From contig JASJAU010000006.1 in the NCBI GenBank assembly GCA_030066855.1, positions 1 through 64,000 on the forward strand: 64,000 nt of DNA, in the 5' to 3' direction. Of the stretch, positions 21,946-32,338 are shown in pieces. This DNA comes from Paracoccaceae bacterium (GTDB lineage Bacteria > Pseudomonadota > Alphaproteobacteria > Rhodobacterales > Rhodobacteraceae). Made by a program: the position numbers and the translations under genes. The notes beneath the pieces were generated by a model, which had not been told where the DNA came from, searched no databases, and saw only the letters and a program-made list of their open reading frames with translations. Numbering within the stretch: the first letter of the stretch is position 1; the number at the start of each line of letters is the position of its first letter.

Positions 21946-22877
21946 CAGATCGCGCCCCCGAACCGCAGCGCCGCGTCGACCAGAAGAGCGCCGAAATGCG
22001 CAAAGAGATACAAGAGCGAGAACCGGAAGAACGCCTTCTCGACCTTGTACTTGTCGGCCTCCGCGTCCGCTTCGCTCCGCCGCCAGATATATACCGCACC
22101 TTTAAGGAACCAAAGGTTGAGCGCCACGGCCACGACCAGAGTTGCTGGTCCGCCCACGGATGTCAGCGCCAGCCAGACGCCAACCGGCGCCAAGAGCGCC
22201 GTATAGGCCAGGATGTGCCGGCGCGTCGCCCTGCGCCCGTGCGTCACGGTCAGCATCGGCACGCCGGCATCGTCGTAGTCCGACTTCATGAACAGCGCGA
22301 GCGCCCAGAAATGCGGCGGCGTCCACATGAAGATCAGCGCGAACATGAGTGCGGATTCGACGGATACGCCGCCCGTCACCGCCGCCCAGCCGATCATCGG
22401 CGGGAAGGCTCCGGCCGCGCCGCCTATGACGATGTTCTGCGGCGTCCAGCGCTTCAACCACATCGTATAGATGGCGATATAAAAGAAGATTGTGAAGGCG
22501 AGCAGCCCGGCGGCGAAGAGGTTCGTCGCCAGCGCCATCATCACCACCGCGATGCCGGAAAGCCCGACGCCGATGGCCAGCGCCTCGCCCGGCTCGACCC
22601 GGCCCGAGGGCACCGGCCGCTTTGCGGTCCGGCGCATCACGGCGTCGATGTCGGCGTCGTACCACATGTTCAAGGCGCCCGACGCGCCCGCGCCCAGCGC
22701 AATGAAGAGGATGGCTGCGAAGGCCTCGAACGGATGCAGCCCGCCCGGCGCCACGACCAGCCCGACAAGCGCCGTGAAAACCACGAGCGACATCACCCGC
22801 GGCTTCAAAAGCGCGACGTAATCGCCGAAGGTCGGCTCGTACTCGCGCTCGGCGATGTTGACGCTGATCTCGGCCAT
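21945..22877 (-). CDS. ctaB: Protoheme IX farnesyltransferase (heme O synthase)
   Basis: [42 protein letters not shown] UbiA motif. Confidence 0.97.
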   Translation of the reverse strand: MAEISVNIAEREYEPTFGDYVALLKPRVMSLVVFTALVGLVVAPGGLHPFEAFAAILFIALGAGASGALNMWYDADIDAVMRRTAKRPVPSGRVEPGEALAIGVGLSGIAVVMMALATNLFAAGLLAFTIFFYIAIYTMWLKRWTPQNIVIGGAAGAFPPMIGWAAVTGGVSVESALMFALIFMWTPPHFWALALFMKSDYDDAGVPMLTVTHGRRATRRHILAYTALLAPVGVWLALTSVGGPATLVVAVALNLWFLKGAVYIWRRSEADAEADKYKVEKAFFRFSLLYLFAHFGALLVDAALRFGGAI

Positions 22878-22885
22878 GACGATCC

Positions 22886-23842
22886 TTAGTTCGCGGAGGC
22901 TATTCTGAGCGCGCGCGGCTTTGGAATGATCTCGCCAGCCTCGGCGGCCGCCCGCGCGTCATCCAGCCAGACGTTGTAGTCGTCCTCGGTCACAGCGATC
23001 ACGGTGATCGGCATATAGGCGTGGCTGATCCCGCACAGCTCGGAACACTGGCCGAAATACACGCCCTCCATGCCCTCTTCGACTTCAAACCAGAGCTCGG
23101 CCAGCCGGCCCGGCACGCCGTCCTGCTTCACGCCGAAGGACGGGATCGTCCAGGAGTGGATCACGTCCGCCGCCGTCACCTGAACAACGACGGTCTTGCC
23201 GGTCGGCACGACCACGGCCGTGTCGGTAGCCAGAAGGAAGGCATTCTCGTCATAGCCGAAGTACTCGAGCTTGGCCCGCGCCACATCCGTCAGAACCTGC
23301 GCGTCGCTCATTTCTTGATCGTCGCCCCAGCCGGCGGCCTCGTCGTCGATCTTGTAAGAGCCGTCGATCATGAAACTTTCGAACTCGATCCCTTCGTCGA
23401 CATATTCATAGCCCCAGTACCACTGATAGCCCGTCGCCTTCACGATGACCTCGCCCTGCGGAATCTCCTGCTGTTTGAACAGTACCGGCAGAGAGAAGGC
23501 GCCGATGAAAACGAGAATCACGATCGGAATGACGGTCCAGGCGACTTCGATCGGCGTGTTGTGCGTGAAACCGGCCGGTTCCGGATTGGAGCGGCGGTTG
23601 TATCTCACGATCACGACGGCCAGAAGCGCCATCACAAAGAGCGAAATCAGCGTGATGATAACCAGCAAGAGCCCGTCCAGCCATTGCAGGTCCGTGGCCA
23701 GTTCGGTCGCGGCGGGTTGAAACCCGGTCTCGCGATCGACCGGCGCCCCGATCACGGGCAGGCCTTGCGCGGCAGCGGTTGTTGCCGCGCCCGCGCCTGC
23801 GATGGCTGCGGCAAGGCGGCTGAAAAGAGTCGGTAGACGCAT
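22886..23842 (-). CDS. ctaC: Cytochrome c oxidase subunit II
   Basis: [38 protein letters not shown] CuA motif. Confidence 0.97.
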   Translation of the reverse strand: MRLPTLFSRLAAAIAGAGAATTAAAQGLPVIGAPVDRETGFQPAATELATDLQWLDGLLLVIITLISLFVMALLAVVIVRYNRRSNPEPAGFTHNTPIEVAWTVIPIVILVFIGAFSLPVLFKQQEIPQGEVIVKATGYQWYWGYEYVDEGIEFESFMIDGSYKIDDEAAGWGDDQEMSDAQVLTDVARAKLEYFGYDENAFLLATDTAVVVPTGKTVVVQVTAADVIHSWTIPSFGVKQDGVPGRLAELWFEVEEGMEGVYFGQCSELCGISHAYMPITVIAVTEDDYNVWLDDARAAAEAGEIIPKPRALRIASAN

Positions 23843-24002
23843 CTGTCCTCGGTCCTGTTTGGCGTGGCGGTCCCCGGCCCGATACGGCGCGACCGCCGGA
23901 CCTGTTGTTCTTCCGCCGTTTGAAATCATATTAGATGTTCGGGAACAAGGCTCCCCATTGCGGCATTCAGCCGCTCAGAGCCTCAGATTTGAGGACGCTT
24001 CC

Positions 24003-25427
24003 ATGTCGGATCACACCCCCTTCCGCCCCTTTGAGACCCACCTCGACCAAGAGGCGGCGCTGGGGCTCCTGCGCGACGCCGTCGCAGGGGCCGATGACGG
24101 AGAGCTCTTTCTGGAGCGCCGACGCTCCGAAGTGCTGACCTGGGATGACGGACGGGTCAAGACCGCCAGCTACGACGCTTCAGAGGGTTTCGGCCTTCGC
24201 GCCGTTCGGGGCGAGACCGCCGGCTACGCCCATTCCACGGACGTGAGCGAGCAGTCCCTGAAGCGCGCCGTCGCGACCGCTCGGCTGGCCGTGGGTGACG
24301 GCGGCGGCACCATGGCCGACGCGCCGCCGGCCACGAACCAAAAACTCTATTCCGACCACGATCCGATGGCGGATGCGGAATTTCCTGTTAAGATTGAGAC
24401 CCTTGCAGAGATCGACGCCTTCGCTCGCGGGCTCGACAAACGCGTGGTTCAGGTCTCGGCGACCCTAGCAGCGTCGTTGCAGGAGGTCGTCATCCTCCGC
24501 CCCGAAGGTCACGCGGTCACAGACACGCGGCCCATGACCCGGCTCAATGTCTCGGTCATCGTCGAGGAGAACGGACGGCGCGAAAGCGGCATGTCCGGCG
24601 GCGGCGGACGCTATGCGCTCACCGGGCTCATCCAGCCGGACCACTGGCAGGACGCCGCCCGAGAGGCGCTCAGAATCGCGCTCGTCAACCTCGAGGCCGT
24701 CGCGGCGCCTGCCGGCGTGATGGACGTGGCGCTCGGCGCAGGCTGGCCCGGCATTTTGCTCCACGAAGCCATCGGCCACGGGCTGGAGGGCGACTTCAAC
24801 CGCAAGAAATCCTCCGCGTTCGCCGGGCTTATGGGCCAGCGGATCGCGTCAAAAGGCGTGACCGTGCTCGATGACGGTACGCTCCCCGACCGGCGCGGCT
24901 CGATCAGCGTCGATGACGAGGGCACGCCGTCCAATGCGACCACGCTGATCGAAGACGGCATTCTCGTGGGCTATATGCAAGACCGTCAGAATGCCCGGCT
25001 CATGGGCGTCAAACCCACGGGCAACGGTCGCCGCCAGAGCTACGCCCACACGCCGATGCCGCGCATGACCAACACTTACATGCTCTCGGGCGATGCCAAA
25101 CCGGATGAGATCGTGGGGGATGTGAAGGACGGCATCTACGCCATCGGCTTCGGCGGCGGCCAGGTCGACATCACCAATGGCAAGTTCGTCTTCTCCTGCA
25201 CCGAGGCCTACTTGGTCGAGAATGGCAAGATCGGCGCGCCCGTCAAGGGCGCCACACTGATCGGCGACGGGGCGACTGCGCTCAAGCAGATCCGCGCGGT
25301 CGGCAACGACATGGCGCTCGATCCGGGGATCGGGAACTGTGGCAAGAACGGCCAGTGGGTGCCGGTTGGCGTCGGCCAGCCGACGCTTTTGATCGGCGGG
25401 TTGACAGTGGGCGGCTCGGCGGCCTGA
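24003..25427 (+). CDS. tldD: Metalloprotease TldD
   Basis: GWPGILLHEAIGHGLEGDFNRKKSSAF (HExxxH); DEGTPSNATTLIEDGILVGYMQDRQNARLMG. Confidence 0.97.
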   Translation: MSDHTPFRPFETHLDQEAALGLLRDAVAGADDGELFLERRRSEVLTWDDGRVKTASYDASEGFGLRAVRGETAGYAHSTDVSEQSLKRAVATARLAVGDGGGTMADAPPATNQKLYSDHDPMADAEFPVKIETLAEIDAFARGLDKRVVQVSATLAASLQEVVILRPEGHAVTDTRPMTRLNVSVIVEENGRRESGMSGGGGRYALTGLIQPDHWQDAAREALRIALVNLEAVAAPAGVMDVALGAGWPGILLHEAIGHGLEGDFNRKKSSAFAGLMGQRIASKGVTVLDDGTLPDRRGSISVDDEGTPSNATTLIEDGILVGYMQDRQNARLMGVKPTGNGRRQSYAHTPMPRMTNTYMLSGDAKPDEIVGDVKDGIYAIGFGGGQVDITNGKFVFSCTEAYLVENGKIGAPVKGATLIGDGATALKQIRAVGNDMALDPGIGNCGKNGQWVPVGVGQPTLLIGGLTVGGSAA

Positions 25428-25611
25428 GCGCGAAGAGGCCTGTCTGAACGGCGGCGCGCAGCCGCTCTGGGGCGTTGTAGAGGCGGGTCAAGCTGTTGTC
25501 GGGACTTCGTTGACGCTGTTTCAGCTTCCCACCTCCCCCCCCTCCCGAGCGCTGGCGCAAAACCTCCTCCGTGGCTAGGCTGCGGGCGCGCCGCAGTGCA
25601 GGAGGAGCGCG

Positions 25612-26121
25612 ATGCCCCGGATTTTCTGGTTCATTCTCGCTGCGACGCTGGCCCCCTGGCTCACCATGAACCTCGTCACCGCTCCAAGGATCGAGGAACT
25701 CGCCGGCGGGCTGCGTCTCCTCGACATGCGGTTCACCGGCTACTCCTTTGAGGAGGCCAGGGACTTCATTGCCGCCATCGGCGACGAGGGGGCGGCGCTC
25801 TATCTCGGGTGGCAGATGTGGCTCGACATGATCTTTCCGCCGCTTCTGGGCGCGGTCATGTTCCTGCTCTACCGCTGGCTCGTCCCCGGCTGGCCGGGCC
25901 TGACCGCCGCGATTGTGTCGCAGAGCTACGTCGTCGTGGACATCCTGGAGAATCTGGCGATCTCCGCAATGGCGCGCGCCGGAGCGGACGGCGTGACGCC
26001 CGAAATGGCAGCTCTGGCCAACCAGTGGACAGTCACGAAGTGGGGCCTCGCGATCGTCGGTCTCGCAATGCTGACCGTCGGCATCGGGATGCGTCTGCGA
26101 ATGCGCGGGCCGGCGGGCTAG
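25612..26121 (+). CDS. Hypothetical integral membrane protein
   Basis: 169 aa with about four hydrophobic segments; GGAGGAGCGCG upstream. Confidence 0.75.
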   Translation: MPRIFWFILAATLAPWLTMNLVTAPRIEELAGGLRLLDMRFTGYSFEEARDFIAAIGDEGAALYLGWQMWLDMIFPPLLGAVMFLLYRWLVPGWPGLTAAIVSQSYVVVDILENLAISAMARAGADGVTPEMAALANQWTVTKWGLAIVGLAMLTVGIGMRLRMRGPAG

Positions 26122-26262
26122 GCGAGTCCGCATCAGCCGTCGTCGGAAAGACCATCTGCCAAACCGCCCCTCCCCTGAAATAGCGAGGGCGCGGAGATTC
26201 ATCGTTAATCCCGCATTAACCGACTCCTGTCAGATACGTTCTCAGCAAGAGACGGAGCCAGG

Positions 26263-27396
26263 ATGGCCAAGGACTTATCCCCTTCCACCCACCCTCTCAC
26301 CCCACCCCTCACAGAGGAAGAGTGGCGCTCCTGGCTCCGGCTCTTGCGCTCACGCCGCGTCGGAATCTCCACCTTTTTCAGAGTCATGGCGGAATACGGA
26401 TCGGCCGAGGCCGCGCTCGAAGCACTACCCGGGATAGCCGGCGAGGCGGGCGTATCCGACTACAAGGTCTGCCCCTTAGAGCCTGTCGAGCGCGAGTTCG
26501 ACGCCGCCCGGCAGGCGGGCGTCCGGACGGTCGCGATCGGCAGCAAGGAATACCCGAAATCGCTTGCCAACATCCCCGACCCGCCGCCGATCCTCTGGTG
26601 TCTCGGCGACATCGAGCTGCTCCAGCGCCCCATGATCGCCCTCGTCGGCGCCCGCAACGCCTCGTCCCTTGGCACCCGCATGGCGCGGAAGCTCGCGGCC
26701 GACCTCGGCAAAGACGGTCAGGTCATCGTCTCCGGCCTCGCACGGGGCGTCGACACCGCCGCCCATATCGCCGGCGTCGGGACCGGGACGATCGCCGTGA
26801 TGGCGGGCGGCGTGGACGTCGTCTATCCCGCCGAGAACGCGTCGCTCGCGCAGGAGATCGAAGAAAAAGGCCTGCGATTGAGCGAGATGCCCATGTCCGC
26901 CGCGCCTCAGGCGCGCCACTTCCCGCGCCGCAACCGGATCGTCTCGGGCCTGGCCCGGGCCGTCGTTGTTGTCGAGGCAGCCGCCAAATCCGGCAGCCTG
27001 ATCACCGCCCGCACCGCGCTCGACCAGGGTCGCGACGTGCTTGCTGTGCCCGGCCACCCGTTCGACGCCCGCGCCTCAGGATGCAACATGCTGATCCGCG
27101 ACGGCGCTGAGCTCGTCCGGTCGGCGATGGACGTTCTCGAAGCGCTGGAGCGCCCGGATCCCGAGGCCCCAGCGGATGTCGCGCCGGAGCGCGCGGAAGC
27201 TCCGGGACCTTCCGTTCCGATGCATGAGCTGCATCAGCAGATTCTCGACCGTCTTGGCCCTAGCCCGGTGCCGGAGGACCAGGTCATCCGCGACCTGAAG
27301 ATCCCTGCCGGAACGGTCTCGCCCGCAATTGTCGATCTTGAGCTTGACGGCAAAATCCGGCGCGAGGCGGGCGGCATGCTCGCGCTGGCGACCTGA
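26263..27396 (+). CDS. dprA: DNA processing protein DprA
   Basis: VGARNASSLGTRMARKLAADL; VSGLARGVDTAAHIAG; FPRRNRIVSGLARAVVVVEAAAKSGSLITARTALDQGRDVLAVPG. Confidence 0.97.
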   Translation: MAKDLSPSTHPLTPPLTEEEWRSWLRLLRSRRVGISTFFRVMAEYGSAEAALEALPGIAGEAGVSDYKVCPLEPVEREFDAARQAGVRTVAIGSKEYPKSLANIPDPPPILWCLGDIELLQRPMIALVGARNASSLGTRMARKLAADLGKDGQVIVSGLARGVDTAAHIAGVGTGTIAVMAGGVDVVYPAENASLAQEIEEKGLRLSEMPMSAAPQARHFPRRNRIVSGLARAVVVVEAAAKSGSLITARTALDQGRDVLAVPGHPFDARASGCNMLIRDGAELVRSAMDVLEALERPDPEAPADVAPERAEAPGPSVPMHELHQQILDRLGPSPVPEDQVIRDLKIPAGTVSPAIVDLELDGKIRREAGGMLALAT

Positions 27397-27515
27397 CGCT
27401 CGGGCGCATCTGTCGCACGGCTTCAGCTGCCCGAAAATCGCCCGAGCGTTGACAAGCCCATGCCCGATCCCACATGTACCGCCGCCAAGGTCTGCTATTT
27501 TCCGAAAGGTTTTTC

Positions 27516-30059
27516 ATGCCCGTCGTTGTTGTCGAGTCCCCGGCTAAGGCCAAGACAATCAACAATTATCTCGGCTCCGACTACACAGTCCTCGCAAGCT
27601 ACGGGCATGTGCGCGATCTGCCGTCCAAGGACGGTTCGGTCGACCCGGACGACGATTTCGGGATGAAGTGGGAGGTCGGGAGCGACTCTAAAAAGCACGT
27701 CAAAGCGATCGCGGACGCGCTCAGGGACGACCCCGTCCTGATCCTCGCCACAGACCCCGACCGCGAGGGCGAGGCGATCTCCTGGCACCTGGAGGAGACG
27801 CTGCGCAACCGGAAGGCCCTGAAGAAGGACACGCCCGTCAGTCGGGTGGTCTTCAACGCCATCACCAAGTCCGCAGTGACCGAGGCGATGTCGAATCCGC
27901 GCGAGATCGACCGCGACCTGGTCGAGGCCTATCTCGCCCGTCGCGCCCTCGATTATCTCGTGGGGTTCAACCTCTCGCCGGTTCTGTGGCGAAAGCTCCC
28001 GGGCGCCCGTTCGGCGGGCCGCGTGCAATCGGTCTGCCTGCGCCTGATCGTTGAGCGCGAGATGGAGATCGAGGTCTTCCGCGCACGGGAGTATTGGACG
28101 GTCAAGGCGCTCCTGACAACGCCGCGCGGGCAGGAGTATGAGGCACGGCTCACCGTTCTGGGCGGCGCCAAGCTCGACAAGTTCGACATCCCGAACGAGG
28201 CGGCGGCCGAGCTTGCCGTTCAGGCGATTAACTCCCGTGACCTGACGGTGAAATCGGTCGAGGCCAAGCCCGCCTCCCGCAACCCATCCGCGCCATTCAT
28301 GACCTCGACGCTACAGCAGGAGGCGAGCCGCAAGTTCGGCTTCGGCGCACGCCAGACAATGCAGATCGCCCAACGGCTCTACGAGGCCGGGCACATAACC
28401 TATATGCGGACTGACGGCATCGACATGGCGCCCGAGGCGGTCATGGCCGCGCGCGACGCGATCAAGGAGCGGTACGGCGAGAGCTACCTCCCAGACAGCC
28501 CGCGCATGTACAAGAACAAGGCCAAGAATGCGCAGGAGGCGCATGAGTGCATCCGCCCCACCCGGATGACCGCCGACCCGGCGAGCCTGGGCCTGCGCGA
28601 CGCCGATCAAACAAAACTCTACGATCTTATCTGGAAGCGAACGCTTGCCAGCCAGATGGCGGGCGCCCGGCTGGAGCGCACCACGGTGGATGTGGGCAGC
28701 GGGGACGGGCAGGTCGAGCTAAGGGCGACCGGCCAGGTGGTCCTGTTCGACGGGTTTATGCGCGTCTACGAAGAAGGCCGCGACGACGTGGCCGATGAGG
28801 ACGACAAGCGCCTGCCGCAGATCATGCAGGGCGAGGCGGCGGCCAAATCCTCGGTCACGCCGGAGCAGCATTTCACCCAGCCCCCGCCCCGCTACACCGA
28901 AGCCACGCTGGTCAAGCGGATGGAGGAGCTCGGCATCGGCCGCCCATCGACCTACGCCTCGATCGTGACGACGATTCAGGACCGGGGCTATGTGCGGAAA
29001 GAGAAAAACCGGCTCTTCCCCGAAGACAAGGGCCGCCTGGTCACCGCCTTTCTGGTCAATTACTTCCGGCGCTACGTGGGCTACGACTTCACCGCCAAGC
29101 TCGAGGACGAGCTCGACGACATCACTGCCGGCGACCGCGACTGGCAGGACGTGCTCAGCCGTTTCTGGCGCGACTTTAAGGCGGCGATCGAGGAGACGAG
29201 CGAGCTTCGGATTACCGAGGTGCTCGAGAAGATCAACGAAGTGCTTGAGCCGCACCTCTTCCCGCCGAACGAGGACGGTAGCGATCCGCGTCTTTGCCCG
29301 AACTGCGGCGAGGGGCGGCTGTCGATGCGCACCGCGCGGTCGGGCGGAGCCTTTATCGGCTGCTCCCGCTATCCCGACTGCCGCTACACCCGCGCCTTCG
29401 GCCCCCCTGGAACCGAACCGGAAAGCGCGATCCCACCCGAGGGCAAGCTCTTGGGCCAGGACGGCTCGGACAAAATCTGGGTCCACAAGGGGCGGTTCGG
29501 GCCCTACGTGCAGCGGGGCGAAGTGACCGAAGAAGTGAAAAAACCGCCGCGCCAATCCGTTCCTGAGGGTTGGGATCCGGCAGAGGTTTCTCTCGAACAA
29601 GCGCTGAAGCTTCTCGAATTGCCGCGCCTGGTGGGCCGGCATCCGGCCGACGACGTGCCGATCTGGGCCAATCTTGGGCGCTATGGCCCCTACCTCAAAC
29701 ACGCGGAATCCACCAGTTTCAAAGGCGGCACCAACGCCAATCTGGAGTCCATCGACGAGGTTTGGGAGGTCGGCATGAATCGCGCCGTCCAGCTCATCGA
29801 CGAGAAGGCCGCGTCACGCGGGCGCGGGCGGGGTCAGGCGAAAACGCTCAAGGACCTCGGCGAGCATCCGGAAAGCGGCGGGCCAGTCGCCATCATGGAT
29901 GGGAAGTACGGGCCTTACGTGAAGTGGGACAAGGTCAACGCGACGCTGCCCAAGGACACCGATCCGGACAAGGTCACGATGGACATGGCGATCGAGCTGA
30001 TCGCCGCCAAGGCCGCCAGCAAGGGCAAGAGAGGCGGGCGAAGGAAGAAGGCGGGCTAA
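27516..30059 (+). CDS. topA: DNA topoisomerase I
   Basis: VVVESPAKAKTINNYLGSDY; ATDPDREGEAISWHL; GHITYMRTDGI; zinc finger CPNCGEGRLSMRTARSGGAFIGCSRYPDC. Confidence 0.97.
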   Translation: MPVVVVESPAKAKTINNYLGSDYTVLASYGHVRDLPSKDGSVDPDDDFGMKWEVGSDSKKHVKAIADALRDDPVLILATDPDREGEAISWHLEETLRNRKALKKDTPVSRVVFNAITKSAVTEAMSNPREIDRDLVEAYLARRALDYLVGFNLSPVLWRKLPGARSAGRVQSVCLRLIVEREMEIEVFRAREYWTVKALLTTPRGQEYEARLTVLGGAKLDKFDIPNEAAAELAVQAINSRDLTVKSVEAKPASRNPSAPFMTSTLQQEASRKFGFGARQTMQIAQRLYEAGHITYMRTDGIDMAPEAVMAARDAIKERYGESYLPDSPRMYKNKAKNAQEAHECIRPTRMTADPASLGLRDADQTKLYDLIWKRTLASQMAGARLERTTVDVGSGDGQVELRATGQVVLFDGFMRVYEEGRDDVADEDDKRLPQIMQGEAAAKSSVTPEQHFTQPPPRYTEATLVKRMEELGIGRPSTYASIVTTIQDRGYVRKEKNRLFPEDKGRLVTAFLVNYFRRYVGYDFTAKLEDELDDITAGDRDWQDVLSRFWRDFKAAIEETSELRITEVLEKINEVLEPHLFPPNEDGSDPRLCPNCGEGRLSMRTARSGGAFIGCSRYPDCRYTRAFGPPGTEPESAIPPEGKLLGQDGSDKIWVHKGRFGPYVQRGEVTEEVKKPPRQSVPEGWDPAEVSLEQALKLLELPRLVGRHPADDVPIWANLGRYGPYLKHAESTSFKGGTNANLESIDEVWEVGMNRAVQLIDEKAASRGRGRGQAKTLKDLGEHPESGGPVAIMDGKYGPYVKWDKVNATLPKDTDPDKVTMDMAIELIAAKAASKGKRGGRRKKAG

Positions 30060-30526
30060 TACAACCGCCGCGCGATCTCGTCCGGGTCTTCCGTCTCCAC
30101 ATGCCAGAACGCCCGCGCCTCCTCGGGCAGCTTTGAGAGCACGATCTCGAACTGCCGGTGGTTCACATACCGCCAAAGCGCCCAGGCCGTCGCTTCGATC
30201 GCGTCATTGGGCGTAAGGTTGTGGTTTTGGCGGACTCTCTGCGCCTCTCGGTTCATCTCGCCCTTGCTGCCAAACGGCAAGGGCGGGGCGCCGACATCCC
30301 AGTCGCGGATGAAGATCGCGGCCAGAACCGACGGCAGGACGCTCGCAAAGACGATCCCTTCCGATGGCGTCAGGCGCCGGCGAAAAACCTGAAAGACCGC
30401 ATCAACCGCCGTATAGGCGCTGTTGTCTGAGACCAGATCCATCCGCTCCTTCACGTCGTCCAGAAACGCGCGAAACTCCATTGAGGCGTGGCGATGGCTG
30501 TTCGGCATAGGCATGAGACGGCTCAT
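30056..30526 (-). CDS. DUF2267-like protein
   Basis: MEFRAFLDDVKERMDLVSDNSAYTAVDAVFQVFRRRLTPSEGIVFASVLPSVL; start codon uncertain. Confidence 0.75.
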   Translation of the reverse strand: MSRLMPMPNSHRHASMEFRAFLDDVKERMDLVSDNSAYTAVDAVFQVFRRRLTPSEGIVFASVLPSVLAAIFIRDWDVGAPPLPFGSKGEMNREAQRVRQNHNLTPNDAIEATAWALWRYVNHRQFEIVLSKLPEEARAFWHVETEDPDEIARRLY

Positions 30527-30654
30527 CCAAGGCGAGGTTGAGCGAGTGTCGCCCGCAAGCGCGCCTGCCTCAAGCGCCCATGCCGCGCTGCGGCGATTGA
30601 CTCTGCCCCGCCCCCGCGTCAGAACCTTGCGCGACATCGGCAGGGAAGCGTTTC

Positions 30655-31359
30655 ATGAAAAAAGTCTATGCCAGCGCGACCGAGGCGCTCGACGGCCTCC
30701 TCCACGACAACATGCTCATCGCCGCCGGCGGTTTCGGGCTTTGCGGGATACCGGAGCTCTGCATCGACGCCATCGTGGAAAGCGGGGTCCAGCACATCAC
30801 CATTGCGTCGAACAACTGCGGCGTGGACGGGTTCGGTCTGGGCAAGCTTCTGGACACCAAACAGATCAAGAAGATGATGTCATCTTACGTGGGCGAGAAC
30901 GCCGAGTTCATGCGCCAGTACCTGTCGGGCGAGCTGGAGTTGGAGTTCAACCCGCAGGGCACGCTGGCCGAGCGGATGCGCGCTGGCGGCTGCGGCATCC
31001 CCGGGTTCTACACCCGGACAGGCGTTGGCACGGTCATCGCCGAGGGCAAGGAGCACAAGGACTTCCATGGCGAGACTTACATCATGGAAGAGGGAATCTT
31101 CGCCGACCTATCCATCGTTAAGGCCTGGAAGGCCGACACCACAGGAAACGCCATCTTTCGAAAGACCGCCCGCAACTTTAATCCGCCCGCCGCGATGTGC
31201 GGGAAGATTTGCGTGATGGAAGTCGAGGAGATCGTGCAGCCGGGCGAGCTGGACCCCGACCACATCCATCTGCCTGGCATCTACGTGAACCGCATCATTC
31301 AGGGCGAGCACGAGAAGCGCATTGAACAACGCACCGTCCGTCAGAGGGAGGAAGCCTGA
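30655..31359 (+). CDS. 3-oxoacid CoA-transferase subunit A
   Basis: MKKVYASATEALDGLLHDNMLIAAGGFGLCGIPE. Confidence 0.95.
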   Translation: MKKVYASATEALDGLLHDNMLIAAGGFGLCGIPELCIDAIVESGVQHITIASNNCGVDGFGLGKLLDTKQIKKMMSSYVGENAEFMRQYLSGELELEFNPQGTLAERMRAGGCGIPGFYTRTGVGTVIAEGKEHKDFHGETYIMEEGIFADLSIVKAWKADTTGNAIFRKTARNFNPPAAMCGKICVMEVEEIVQPGELDPDHIHLPGIYVNRIIQGEHEKRIEQRTVRQREEA

Positions 31360-31982
31360 TGCCCTGGGACCGCAATCAAATGGCCGAACGGGCCGCAAAG
31401 GAACTAGAAGACGGCATGTACGTGAACCTCGGCATCGGAATTCCGACGCTGGTGGCGAACTACGTGGGCGACAAAGACATCACGCTGCAGTCGGAAAACG
31501 GCATGTTGGGCATGGGGCCGTTCCCTTTAGAGGGCGAGGAAGACCCGGACCTCATCAACGCGGGCAAGCAGACGATCACCGAGCTGGACCGAACCGCGTA
31601 TTTCGACAGCTCGCAGAGCTTCGGCATGATCCGGGGCGGCAAGATCGCCGCGGCGATTCTGGGCGCGATGGAGGTGTCCGAGAAAGGGGATCTGGCGAAC
31701 TGGATGATCCCCGGCAAGCTTGTGAAAGGCATGGGCGGGGCGATGGATCTCGTGGCGGGCGTCGGCCGTGTGATCGTGGTCATGGACCACACCAACAAGC
31801 ACGGCGAGTCGAAGCTTTTGAAAGAATGCACGCTCCCCCTGACGGGCAAGGGCGTGGTCGACCTGATCATCACCAACCTCGGCGTTATGGAAGTCGATCA
31901 CAAAGGCCTGCACATCATCGAGTGCGCGCCCGGCGTGACCCGCGAAGAGATTCGCGCGGCGACCGAGGCCAACGTTGTCTGA
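31359..31982 (+). CDS. 3-oxoacid CoA-transferase subunit B
   Basis: YVNLGIGIPTLVANYV; LQSENGMLGMGPFP (catalytic Glu). Confidence 0.95.
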   Translation: MPWDRNQMAERAAKELEDGMYVNLGIGIPTLVANYVGDKDITLQSENGMLGMGPFPLEGEEDPDLINAGKQTITELDRTAYFDSSQSFGMIRGGKIAAAILGAMEVSEKGDLANWMIPGKLVKGMGGAMDLVAGVGRVIVVMDHTNKHGESKLLKECTLPLTGKGVVDLIITNLGVMEVDHKGLHIIECAPGVTREEIRAATEANVV

Positions 31983-32265
31983 GTTTCAGATCGAGACCGA
32001 GATCGATGGTTCCAAGGGCCGCTACGTAATCCGGCAGGACGGCGAGGAGGCGGAGCTGACCTTCTCCATCGCCTCGCCGACCATGCGGATCGCTGATCAC
32101 ACGGGCGTTCCGGACACGTTCCGCTCGACCGGTATGGGGCACGCGCTGGTCGAGCACCTGGTCGCGGCGGCCCGGCGCGAGGGGTTCAAAATCGTGCCGC
32201 TCTGCCCCTTCGTGAATGCGGAAAGGCGCAGACACCCGGAATGGGCAGATGCCTTCAACGTCTGA
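31975..32265 (+). CDS. GCN5-related N-acetyltransferase (YjdJ/COG2388-like)
   Basis: GSKGRYVIRQDGEEAELTFS...STGMGHALVEHLVAAARREGFKIVPLCPFVNAERRRHPEW. Confidence 0.9.
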   Translation: MSEFQIETEIDGSKGRYVIRQDGEEAELTFSIASPTMRIADHTGVPDTFRSTGMGHALVEHLVAAARREGFKIVPLCPFVNAERRRHPEWADAFNV

Positions 32266-32338
32266 CGCCTTGCGCCACTGTTCCTAAAACCGAAACAGCA
32301 TCATAATATCGCCTAAATCTGTCGCTAGCCGACGGCCA

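Noticed and set aside
25545-25560. C-rich tract ccacctcccccccctcccg
   Set aside because: Short homopolymer in an intergenic region; no reading frame or repeat unit to suggest phase variation.
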